DNA of 36,046 nucleotides from a virus. The stretch is taken from positions 1 through 36,046 of IMG/VR virus record IMGVR_UViG_3300027710_000072. One strand, 5' to 3'. This document shows positions 19,380-24,899 of the stretch, piece after piece (the stretch's first letter is position 1; each line of letters opens with the position of its first letter). The notes beneath the pieces were generated by a model. That model made no database searches and was not told where the DNA came from. It saw nothing but the letters and a program-made list of their open reading frames with translations. Made by a program: the position numbers and the translations under genes.

Positions 19380-19394
19380 GACACGCCGAAGGTG

Positions 19395-19429
19395 CCCTAC
19401 TTGCTAAAAAGTAGCGAGTAGGGTATTCT
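19395..19429 (+). promoter_or_regulatory. Promoter fused to a terminator-like inverted repeat
   Basis: CCCTACTTGCTA (19395-19406) and TAGCGAGTAGGG (19412-19423) pair with one G-T. The left arm ends in the -35 TTGCTA (19401-19406); the right arm abuts the -10 TATTCT (19424-19429), 17-bp spacing. Confidence 0.6.
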
Positions 19430-19464
19430 TCACCTAACAACAAAGTTTCTAAGGGGGAACTAAA

Positions 19465-19830
19465 ATGAGCGAAGTAATTTACGAAGCAGGGCAGAGAGTA
19501 ATTGCTAAGAACGAAACTATCTACAACGATAGCGAAACTCTCTTGATGATTGACGATGTTCTTTATCAAGGTGGAGAAGGTTTTTCTGCTCTTGATGTTT
19601 TCGTTTGCGATGTTCTAGAGAACCAAGCGAACTACTCAATTAGCGGAGAGATTTTTAAGATTGAGGATTGGTCTGGAACTATCTATGTTTATCATCGCTA
19701 CGATAATTGCGAGTGTATGTCTGATGATGAAGGCAACGAAATTAAAGCCAAGTGCGATTGCGAAGGCTCTTACACAATGTTTAACTCAAAGTCCGTAGAT
19801 GTAATCACAATGGTAAAGAGGTGGCGATAA
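19465..19830 (+). CDS. 121-residue hypothetical protein
   Basis: ATG 19465 follows AAGGGGGAACTAAA. The product is beta-rich with cysteines in DNCECMSDDEG and KCDCEGS, a possible CxC/CxC metal site. It overlaps the next ATG by one base. No family is recognised. Confidence 0.76.
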   Translation: MSEVIYEAGQRVIAKNETIYNDSETLLMIDDVLYQGGEGFSALDVFVCDVLENQANYSISGEIFKIEDWSGTIYVYHRYDNCECMSDDEGNEIKAKCDCEGSYTMFNSKSVDVITMVKRWR

Positions 19831-19931
19831 TGCGGAAGGTAATGATTTATGTCGCTTGCTGGCGGTGCGGTAAGCAAATGAGGATTGACCAAGACAACTA
19901 CTACAATGGATTGGTCTGCGGTAAGTGCTAA
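19830..19931 (+). CDS. 33-residue zinc-ribbon micro-protein
   Basis: ATG 19830 overlaps the previous TAA (TAATG). The product has CWRCGK and ends GLVCGKC: two CxxC knuckles 17 residues apart, a minimal zinc ribbon very like the micro-protein at 1915. Confidence 0.68.
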   Translation: MRKVMIYVACWRCGKQMRIDQDNYYNGLVCGKC

Positions 19932-19955
19932 GCCCGAAAGGGTTTAGGGCTGGTA

Positions 19956-19970
19956 GTAAAAAGTAAAAAC
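19956..19970 (+). repeat. R1 repeat copy, forward
   Basis: GTAAAAAGTAAAAAC, 24 bp after the stop of the micro-protein gene. Confidence 0.8.
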
Positions 19971-19996
19971 TTTCTATGTGCCCCCTAAACGACACG

Positions 19997-20048
19997 CTCT
20001 CTCCCCGAACCCCCTGATTTGACTTTCGGGGGGAGAGAGTGTTATACT
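19997..20048 (+). promoter_or_regulatory. Promoter flanked by a 10-bp inverted repeat
   Basis: CTCTCTCCCC (19997-20006) and GGGGAGAGAG (20030-20039) flank the -35 TTGACT (20019-20024); TATACT at 20043-20048, 18-bp spacing. The arms may bind a regulator. Confidence 0.62.
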
Positions 20049-20077
20049 TGGGCTAACAACAACGAAAGGGGAACAAA

Positions 20078-20263
20078 ATGTATGGATTACCTGATAGCGC
20101 AATAGTTGGAACTACTAGACGACTAGTGCGTGTGCGCCGTAAGCCTTCATCAAAGAGTTACTCTAGAAAGCAAGACGCAAGCGTGGCTAGGGTAATACTG
20201 AACTTGGCTGAGTATTACAGAGCAAAGCGAGCCGAAAAGAAAAGCAACACGCCAAAAAAATAA
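20078..20263 (+). CDS. 61-residue basic protein
   Basis: The product is strongly basic (TTRRLVRVRRKPSSKSYSRK, then AKRAEKKSNTPKK) with a short helical middle (VARVILNLAEYYRAKRAEKK). Probably binds nucleic acid. Ribosome site GAAAGGGGAAC. No family is recognised. Confidence 0.72.
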   Translation: MYGLPDSAIVGTTRRLVRVRRKPSSKSYSRKQDASVARVILNLAEYYRAKRAEKKSNTPKK

Positions 20264-20275
20264 AAGGCAGGGAAG

Positions 20276-20304
20276 TTGCCTAAATAGGTAAAGTGTTGTA
20301 TGCT
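20276..20304 (+). promoter_or_regulatory. Promoter with weak -35 and a +1 hairpin
   Basis: TTGCCT at 20276-20281, 17 bp, TATGCT at 20299-20304. Predicted +1 (20311) is the first base of a 7-bp hairpin, GTTGGTC/GACTAAC (20311-20329). Confidence 0.6.
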
Positions 20305-20357
20305 TATCTTGTTGGTCAAGGGGACTAACAAAAAGACGAAATGAAAAGGGGCAAGAA

Positions 20358-20513
20358 ATGAAAACAGAAGCAAAGTATGTAAGACGCAGACTTGCGGTAG
20401 GAATTATTTTTATCGCACTTATTTTGTGGGCGTTAGATGCCACAACACCTGAAATGTGTAAAGTGCCAACAGAGCAGATGAACCAATTCTGCATAGACTT
20501 GTTGTATCCATAA
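20358..20513 (+). CDS. 51-residue single-span membrane protein
   Basis: Basic N-terminus (MKTEAKYVRRR) then a hydrophobic helix (LAVGIIFIALILWALDAT); positive-inside would place the C-terminal part, which has two cysteines (EMCKV, QFCID), outside the cytoplasm. First of a cluster of small membrane proteins (20358-21850). Ribosome site AAAGGGGCAAGAA. Confidence 0.74.
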   Translation: MKTEAKYVRRRLAVGIIFIALILWALDATTPEMCKVPTEQMNQFCIDLLYP

Positions 20514-20526
20514 GGGGGAAATGAAA

Positions 20527-20691
20527 ATGAATAACACGGAACTAACGCCAGAGATGGCAGAGAAGATTCTAAAACTTGCGTTTGCTACTGATGAGCAAAT
20601 GAAAGAGTGGGAAGCCCTGCCAACACGGGAAGCAAGAAAAAACTATTGGGACACTCTCCCACTACCAAAACTAAAGAGAAAGGGAAACTAA
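20527..20691 (+). CDS. 54-residue soluble micro-protein
   Basis: ATG 20527 is preferred over the in-frame ATG 20521, which is too close to the GGGGG ribosome site. The product is helical (TPEMAEKILKLAFATDEQMK) with a basic end (LKRKGN). It overlaps the next gene by one base. The function is unknown. Confidence 0.68.
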   Translation: MNNTELTPEMAEKILKLAFATDEQMKEWEALPTREARKNYWDTLPLPKLKRKGN

Positions 20692-20843
20692 TGTATTTAG
20701 ATACAGGAACGCTTATAGGACTTACTATTGCGCTCGCCAGTTCGTGCGCCGTAATGGTAATCTCAATAATGTCCCACCGAAATCTCACAAAAGAGAATTA
20801 TCGGTTGCGGAAACTACTACGCGACGAAAGGAGTAAAAAGTAA
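20691..20843 (+). CDS. 50-residue single-span membrane protein
   Basis: ATG 20691 sits in a TAATG overlap. A short N-terminus, a hydrophobic helix (LIGLTIALASSCAVMVISIM) and a basic C-terminal helix (LTKENYRLRKLLRDERSKK). The last codons and the stop are encoded by an R1 copy. Confidence 0.72.
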   Translation: MYLDTGTLIGLTIALASSCAVMVISIMSHRNLTKENYRLRKLLRDERSKK

Positions 20844-20847
20844 AAAT
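20833..20847 (+). repeat. R1 copy spanning a stop and a start codon
   Basis: GTAAAAAGTAAAAAT encodes the end and stop of the gene at 20691, and its last bases begin the ATG of the gene at 20846. AAAGGAG precedes it. Confidence 0.78.
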
Positions 20848-21013
20848 GGACACAACAGAAATAATTGCTGACGCTAACTGCGACTTTAGTTGCCAGTTCG
20901 AGTGGATTGAGATTTCGTCAAACTTCTTTGGCGTATCTGTCTATACCCCAGCACTAATTGTTGGATTGCTTGGCTATGGAATCTATCGAGTTATCAAGAA
21001 GAGGCGCGGATAA
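20846..21013 (+). CDS. 55-residue single-span membrane protein
   Basis: The product starts MDTTEIIADANCDFSCQFEW, then a hydrophobic helix (YTPALIVGLLGYGIYRVI) and a KKRRG end. By positive-inside the N-terminus is outside. Start codon within R1. It overlaps the next gene by one base. Confidence 0.72.
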   Translation: MDTTEIIADANCDFSCQFEWIEISSNFFGVSVYTPALIVGLLGYGIYRVIKKRRG

Positions 21014-21498
21014 TGACTAAGCCCACTTGGGATAAGTTCGAAGAAGCAACTCCAGTTGTAAATGGGAAGAAGATTGACCTTGACCCCCATCAAACAATTT
21101 GGAAGAACAGGTTTTATGTTGTCGTCAAGACAATTTTAGAACCTGAACTTGGCGAAGCGAGTGGAGTTCATCTCTCGATTCGACACAATGAACGCAAGGC
21201 TATTAGGGATTGGCGACACTTCCAGCGTATCAAGAACGAACTTGCAGGTGCTGAAAGAGAAGCCGTAGAAATCTTCCCGCCTGAAAGCCAACTTGTTGAT
21301 ACCTCTAACCAATACCATCTTTGGGTTTTACCTGAAGGCACAACTTCTTTCTTTACTTGGAACGAAGGAAGGCACGTTACAAGCAACGCACAAGACCCCC
21401 AGACTGCGCTATGGCTTAGAGAAAAGGGTTTAGACCCTGCGGTAATTCGTAACGCGGTTCAACGACCTTACGAAGATGAAGAGGACAAGTCTGCGTGA
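21013..21498 (+). CDS. Conserved phage protein with IRDWRxxQRIKNEL motif
   Basis: The 161-residue product contains HLSIRHNERKAIRDWRHFQR followed by IKNELAGAEREAVEIFPPES and DTSNQYHLWV. This block is a well-known conserved segment of phage and plasmid proteins of unknown function. The C-terminal 50 residues are acidic. It follows three small membrane/micro-protein genes with one-base overlaps, so all are one operon. Confidence 0.83.
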   Translation: MTKPTWDKFEEATPVVNGKKIDLDPHQTIWKNRFYVVVKTILEPELGEASGVHLSIRHNERKAIRDWRHFQRIKNELAGAEREAVEIFPPESQLVDTSNQYHLWVLPEGTTSFFTWNEGRHVTSNAQDPQTALWLREKGLDPAVIRNAVQRPYEDEEDKSA

Positions 21499-21701
21499 GA
21501 GTAGCAAAAAGTAAAAAGTTAGAAGCCAGCGCAAGTTCTCTGTATCGCGGTGGTCTTTCGATAGATGATGTGGCTAAAGAACTTGCCGTGTCCTATCGTT
21601 GCGCTCGCAAAGCGATTCAAGGTGGTGGGGCTGAGATAAGAAACCCCTCTGCTAGAACTAAAGGACGAACAAGTCCTAAAGGAAAGAAGGGAAACAAATG
21701 A
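21495..21701 (+). CDS. 68-residue helix-turn-helix protein
   Basis: GTG 21495 in a GTGA overlap. After MRVAKSKK (encoded by an R1-type copy) comes a helix-turn-helix-like segment (GGLSIDDVAKELAVSYRCAR) and a basic tail (RTKGRTSPKGKKGNK). Probably a small DNA-binding regulator. It overlaps the next gene by 4 nt. Confidence 0.75.
   Translation: MRVAKSKKLEASASSLYRGGLSIDDVAKELAVSYRCARKAIQGGGAEIRNPSARTKGRTSPKGKKGNK
21504..21518 (+). repeat. R1-type copy inside a coding start
   Basis: GCAAAAAGTAAAAAG (one change from R1) encodes A-K-S-K-K, codons 4-8 of the HTH gene. Confidence 0.65.
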
Positions 21702-21850
21702 ACAACTTGAATATAGTTTGGACTGCTGTCGGAACTGTCTTGTTTGGCTTAGCGTCTTTTATAGCGTCTTGGCAAGGTAGTGTGGCGTGGTCTATTAGTT
21801 TGGGCTTGTCTGCGGTTGCCTCTGCAACCTTAGCAAGTCGAGAGAAGTAG
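21698..21850 (+). CDS. 50-residue membrane protein with two hydrophobic spans
   Basis: ATG 21698 in an ATGA overlap. The product has two short hydrophobic stretches (IVWTAVGTVLFGLASFIASW and VAWSISLGLSAVASATLA) separated by QGS, ending SREK. A small hairpin membrane protein; a holin-like or superinfection role is possible but unsupported. Confidence 0.7.
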   Translation: MNNLNIVWTAVGTVLFGLASFIASWQGSVAWSISLGLSAVASATLASREK

Positions 21851-21920
21851 GCTAAACCCCTTTTCCCTACTTCTCCGAGAGTTAGGCTGTCGGTGGCTTC
21901 CCCCACTTACAGCCTTTCTT
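21842..21920 (+). terminator. Two hairpins after the membrane-protein operon
   Basis: GAGAAGTAGG (21842-21851) pairs with CCTACTTCTC, and AGGCTGT pairs with ACAGCCT around an inner GTGG/CCAC, followed by TTTCTTTTCC. Confidence 0.65.
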
Positions 21921-21933
21921 TTCCTCTGCTTGC

Positions 21934-21962
21934 TTGACTTTTTAGGTGATGTTAGTTAGTAT
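21934..21962 (+). promoter_or_regulatory. Promoter for a leaderless gene
   Basis: TTGACT at 21934-21939, 17 bp, TAGTAT at 21957-21962. Predicted +1 is 21969, the A of the ATG. Confidence 0.7.
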
Positions 21963-21968
21963 TGCCCT

Positions 21969-22373
21969 ATGGAAAATTCATTATGCTCGTTCACCTCCCG
22001 CGCTCGCTACATTGGTGGCGTAGATTGCGGTTCGCCTGTAACTCACACCTTCGATGGCGCACTTCTTTGTCGCGACCATTACATCTACGAATCACGCGCT
22101 TACGCTGTCTGCAACTCTTGCCACGCCCCTAAGTATGAAGATGTGCGTGTGTTTGAAATCGAGCACACCTGCTCTGCCATTGACGCGGGTGCTGACTGTA
22201 TGCACTTCGAGGACACTCGTTACTGCACCTGCGAGTCTGACGCTCTTGTTGCGCTCTGCCAAAACTGCGATGAGTTTCTTCGCCTTGTCGAAGACAGCAC
22301 TTATTGCCAAAACTGCTATGACGGTTTTGAGGAAGAAGACCGTTTTTATCACGCAACCTATAATTCACAGTAA
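21969..22373 (+). CDS. 134-residue cysteine-rich protein, predicted leaderless
   Basis: No ribosome site; +1 coincides with the ATG. The product has some fifteen cysteines in repeated pairs (CNSC, CTC, CQNC, CQNC) with histidines, compatible with three or more zinc sites, and an acidic linker. The fold is not recognised. Followed by a terminator at 22387. Confidence 0.75.
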   Translation: MENSLCSFTSRARYIGGVDCGSPVTHTFDGALLCRDHYIYESRAYAVCNSCHAPKYEDVRVFEIEHTCSAIDAGADCMHFEDTRYCTCESDALVALCQNCDEFLRLVEDSTYCQNCYDGFEEEDRFYHATYNSQ

Positions 22374-22386
22374 CCTGTGGATAACT

Positions 22387-22416
22387 AGCCCCGTGCCGAA
22401 AGGTGCGGGGTCTTCC
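22387..22416 (+). terminator. Terminator-like hairpin
   Basis: GCCCCG-TG-CC / GG-TG-CGGGG around GAAA, followed by TCTTCCTCT. Confidence 0.6.
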
Positions 22417-22427
22417 TCTGCGGGGAA

Positions 22428-22494
22428 CTTTTTACTTTTTATGCGTGTCCCCAAGCCCTCGCGCTCGCCAGGTTTCACAACTTCCCAACAACTT
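22428..22494 (+). repeat. Composite element with R1 reversed
   Basis: R1 reversed (CTTTTTACTTTTTAT, 22428-22442), a GC-rich spacer with GCGCTCGCC, and R2 variant ACTTCCCAACAACTT (22480-22494), then the promoter at 22520. Confidence 0.7.
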
Positions 22495-22519
22495 CTCTCT
22501 GATTCCCTTCTAATTGCCC

Positions 22520-22548
22520 TTGACTTCTATGATGGAGTGTTATATGCT
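22520..22548 (+). promoter_or_regulatory. Sigma70-type promoter
   Basis: TTGACT at 22520-22525, 17 bp, TATGCT at 22543-22548. Confidence 0.65.
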
Positions 22549-22571
22549 ATGTCTTGAAAGGGGGGTATCAA

Positions 22572-22988
22572 ATGGATACTCAAGTTGCAACAAGATTGCC
22601 TTCTAAGTCCGAATGGGCGGAACTTTATGAGGCACTTTCTAAACTTCCTAAATCTAAATACGCTATCCCAACTTCCGAGATTATTTCGGATTTCTTAGCG
22701 GATAAAATCCACGGCGACCTACTTTTTGTAGAGGTTCGTGAATACAAAAAGACCCCATACCTACGCAAGTTGTTGGGTTCTATTGGCTGTTTCACTCGTA
22801 TCAAGCCTAATGCGCTCGACACGCTTGCGTTTGTGCGTATCTTGGCTTCTGACCCTCACAAATACGCTCGTATCTTCGGTGAGCACTATCGTTGCTGTGC
22901 AAAGTGCGGTGCTGAACTCACTGATGAGCGTAGTCGTGAGTTATCCCTAGGGCCGGAGTGCCGAAAGGCGTTTGGCTACACCAAGTAA
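22572..22988 (+). CDS. 138-residue protein with a C-terminal DUF6011-like zinc finger
   Basis: ATG 22572 follows GAAAGGGGGG; an upstream TTG at 22554 is rejected. The C-terminus (CCAKCGAELTDERSRELSLG, then PECRKAFG) matches the small C-x2-C-G-x-x-L-T-D ... GPEC zinc finger (DUF6011-like) seen in phage DNA-associated proteins. The N-terminal 100 residues are helical and unrecognised. Confidence 0.8.
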   Translation: MDTQVATRLPSKSEWAELYEALSKLPKSKYAIPTSEIISDFLADKIHGDLLFVEVREYKKTPYLRKLLGSIGCFTRIKPNALDTLAFVRILASDPHKYARIFGEHYRCCAKCGAELTDERSRELSLGPECRKAFGYTK

Positions 22989-22997
22989 CTCTATGAT

Positions 22998-23030
22998 GGA
23001 AGGTCGTTCCCGCCCCTGTGCGGGGGCGAC
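22998..23030 (+). terminator. Terminator-like hairpin
   Basis: GTCG-TT-CCCGC / GCGGG-GG-CGAC around CCCTGT, followed by TTTCCTG. Confidence 0.6.
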
Positions 23031-23067
23031 TTTCCTGACTTTAGTGTGCTAAGGTAAGTCTGTAAGT

Positions 23068-23160
23068 AAAACCTTGTAATGCAAAGTGCATTAGAAAGTA
23101 GGTTGCAATACCTATCTCCCCAGAGCGGGTGATACAGGTGGGCTAGTCCAGCCACCTTGT
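23068..23160 (+). ncRNA. Structured leader of the endolysin gene with competing stems
   Basis: TAATGCA-AAG-TGCATTA (23077-23093, perfect 7 bp) can be extended by AACCT/AGGTT (23070-23074, 23100-23104). The same TAGGT (23099-23103) can instead pair with ACCTA (23110-23114), so the two folds exclude each other. A third hairpin, AGGTGG-CT/AG-CCACCT with a one-base bulge (about 23136-23157), precedes AAAGGAA. No promoter is obvious. No known riboswitch motif (including ydaO) seen. Confidence 0.45.
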
Positions 23161-23186
23161 CCTGTCCCCTAACAAAGGAATAATCA

Positions 23187-23783
23187 ATGCAGAAACTCGA
23201 AAGCAAGACTATTGAACAAATTGTAAGCGTGGTCATCTCGGTCATTCTTCTATCGGTATTTTCTACCTTTGTTCAAAGTTCCAGAGCCGAGCAACAACCT
23301 ATGCCAGTATCTATCGCTTCGGTAGAGTCTGAAATAGCAAAGAAAACTGAAGAAATACGCTTGTTAGAACTCAAAAAGTTCTCCCAGCAAAAGACTGCCT
23401 TCACTGATGAAGACCTAGCCCGACTGCTTCACGCGGTTGGCTTCGAGGGTAAAGCCTTGAAGACTGCTTGGGCTGTCGTCAAGAAGGAGTCAAATGGTCG
23501 CCCTCTTGCCTTCAATGGCAATACAAGAACAGGCGATTCGTCATACGGCATATTCCAAATCAATATGATTGGCGGTCTTGGCGTTACACGCCGAGATAAG
23601 TTCGACCTTGATAGCAATAAAGACCTCTTCGACCCAGTAGTCAATGCTCAAATTGCCTACCATATGAGTCGTGGCGGTGAAGACTTTACTGCTTGGAAAA
23701 TCTCTGCCCCTTATACAAATAGGGACGAGATTAGATACAAGGAGTGGTATGCCAAGTTCCCTGAAGGAGTCGTCAATGAGTAA
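23187..23783 (+). CDS. Lysozyme-like (SLT-type) endolysin with N-terminal anchor
   Basis: ATG 23187 follows AAAGGAATAATC. Residues 11-30 form a hydrophobic helix (signal anchor), then a coiled linker (45-65). The catalytic domain has KKESNGRP (99-106, Glu101 as the likely acid), GNTRTGDSSYGIFQIN (111-126) and FDPVVNAQIAYHMSRGG, the classic lytic transglycosylase/lysozyme pattern. A signal-anchor endolysin exported by the host is likely. First of the lysis genes (23187-24588). Confidence 0.87.
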   Translation: MQKLESKTIEQIVSVVISVILLSVFSTFVQSSRAEQQPMPVSIASVESEIAKKTEEIRLLELKKFSQQKTAFTDEDLARLLHAVGFEGKALKTAWAVVKKESNGRPLAFNGNTRTGDSSYGIFQINMIGGLGVTRRDKFDLDSNKDLFDPVVNAQIAYHMSRGGEDFTAWKISAPYTNRDEIRYKEWYAKFPEGVVNE

Positions 23784-24189
23784 TGAAGACCTTTATAGTG
23801 TCTTTACCCCTGCGGTAGAGCCTGAAGCCGTTGTAGAGCCCGTGGCTGTGGTTGAAGAACCTGCCCCTGTCCCTGCCGTGGCTGTTGAGCCTGAACCAGT
23901 AGTAAAAAGTAAAAAGTCCCCCGCTGTCGTTTCAACAACTGCGGGAGTTGTTTCGTTGTCTGCGCTTGGAAACAAGTTTGCTCACAACTCTGCGTCTGTG
24001 GCTTTAGTTCAAGAACAACTTATTGCTCTTGGATTTGATGACGCGGGTTCTGATAATCGTGGACATCTAAGCGAAGGAACTAAGAAAGCCCTTGCTGACT
24101 TTTGCGGTTGTTCAACCCAAGAACTCGTCGTAGATGAAAAACTTATTACTAAGTTATTCAAGAACACCGCGGTAGAAGTCGTAGCCTAA
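23776..24189 (+). CDS. Pro/Glu/Val-rich protein with a peptidoglycan-binding-like domain
   Basis: ATG 23776 overlaps the endolysin stop by 8 nt; an in-frame start at 23671 lies deep inside the endolysin gene and is rejected. Residues 12-45 are an EPV/EPA-rich linker, then KSKK encoded by R1. The C-terminal half (SVALVQEQLIALGFDDAGSD, then GHLSEGTKKALADFCG) fits a PG_binding_1-like three-helix domain. Probably works with the endolysin on the cell wall. Confidence 0.78.
   Translation: MSNEDLYSVFTPAVEPEAVVEPVAVVEEPAPVPAVAVEPEPVVKSKKSPAVVSTTAGVVSLSALGNKFAHNSASVALVQEQLIALGFDDAGSDNRGHLSEGTKKALADFCGCSTQELVVDEKLITKLFKNTAVEVVA
23902..23916 (+). repeat. R1 repeat inside a coding region
   Basis: GTAAAAAGTAAAAAG encodes V-K-S-K-K in the linker of the protein at 23776. 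Confidence 0.75.
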
Positions 24190-24206
24190 ACACCTTTCCA
24201 ATAATC

Positions 24207-24253
24207 AACGCTCGGTTCGTCATCTAAAATTGACTAGCCGAGCGTTGTTTTTA
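24207..24253 (+). terminator. Intrinsic terminator overlapping R1
   Basis: CAACGCTCGG (24207-24216) pairs perfectly with CCGAGCGTTG (24238-24247), followed by TTTTTAC, which is the start of a reversed R1. Confidence 0.78.
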
Positions 24254-24261
24254 CTTTTTAC
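24247..24261 (-). repeat. R1 repeat copy, reversed
   Basis: GTTTTTACTTTTTAC on the plus strand, serving as the U-rich tail of the terminator. Confidence 0.78.
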
Positions 24262-24294
24262 ACGCTCTGTGCAGGACAAGGAAGGACGGCACAA

Positions 24295-24588
24295 ATGGCA
24301 AAATCAAAAGGAGAGGTTGAAGTAAGTCGGGACGACAAGACTATTGAGAAAGCAAAAATGCTCATTGGTCGCGTCATCGCTACTTTCGCTGCCTCGGGAC
24401 TATCCGTAGTCGGAGCAGGTTCTTTGTTTGGTATTGAAGTATGGAAGTCTATTGCCCTTGCGGGTGGTTTGGGTGTCGCTACTGTTGTAGAGGCTTTGTC
24501 CCGTGCCTACCTTGCTGACGGAAAATTGACTACATCTGAAATCAACGAAGCCTTTGCGCTTGTAGATAAGCGTAAGTCCGCCGAGTAG
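24295..24588 (+). CDS. Putative holin
   Basis: The 97-residue product has a charged N-terminus (MAKSKGEVEVSRDDKTIEKA), one or two hydrophobic segments (RVIATFAASGLSVVGAGSLF and SIALAGGLGVATVVEALS) and a soluble C-terminus (GKLTTSEINEAFALVDKRKS). Size, topology and position after the endolysin and its partner suggest a holin of the r1t-like/actinophage kind. The call rests on context and topology. Confidence 0.65.
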   Translation: MAKSKGEVEVSRDDKTIEKAKMLIGRVIATFAASGLSVVGAGSLFGIEVWKSIALAGGLGVATVVEALSRAYLADGKLTTSEINEAFALVDKRKSAE

Positions 24589-24599
24589 TTCATAAATAA

Positions 24600-24635
24600 G
24601 AAGCCCCCTAGATTATTCGTCTAGGGGGTTTTCTT
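24600..24635. terminator. Bidirectional terminator between convergent genes
   Basis: CCCCCTAG (24604-24611) pairs with CTAGGGGG (24621-24628), with TTTTCTT on the plus side, between the holin gene and the minus-strand gene at 24634. Confidence 0.82.
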
Positions 24636-24783
24636 ATGCTATTAGGCAGAGCCTACTTTTACTTTGAGCGTGGAGCCATACTGTAATCCACCCACGCTCG
24701 CGGTCATATACCTCTGCACCTTGTGTAAGTTGTTGGCACTTTGGACAAGTCCCAAGAAACTCGTGGTCGTCTAACTCTTTCAC
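24634..24783 (-). CDS. 49-residue CxxC micro-protein
   Basis: The start GTG (24783-24781) lies in a GTGA overlap with the preceding gene; a longer frame to 24816 is covered by that gene. The product has LGTCPKCQQLTQ and a late cysteine (SRLCLIA). Last gene of the minus-strand operon beginning at 25503. Confidence 0.65.
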   Translation of the reverse strand: MKELDDHEFLGTCPKCQQLTQGAEVYDRERGWITVWLHAQSKSRLCLIA

Positions 24784-24899
24784 TCTTTGTCCTTTTTCAT
24801 CTCGACATAGTGGCAAGGCTTACATAGCCCCTCTCCACCCCCACCGAACTTAGGATTGAACCAAGTCTGACATTTAATACATTGTTGCGGTTTAGCCAC
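24780..24899 (-). CDS. 39-residue zinc-finger micro-protein
   Basis: GTG at 24899-24897 lies within the last codons of the 203-residue gene. The product has CIKC and CKPCHY flanking a GGGGEG loop, a C-x2-C-x15-C-x2-C zinc ribbon. Middle gene of a three-gene minus-strand operon. Confidence 0.68.
   Translation of the reverse strand: MAKPQQCIKCQTWFNPKFGGGGEGLCKPCHYVEMKKDKE

Noticed and set aside
23068-23160. ydaO (c-di-AMP) riboswitch ahead of the endolysin
   Set aside because: The conserved GGG/ACC core sequences of that class are not present.
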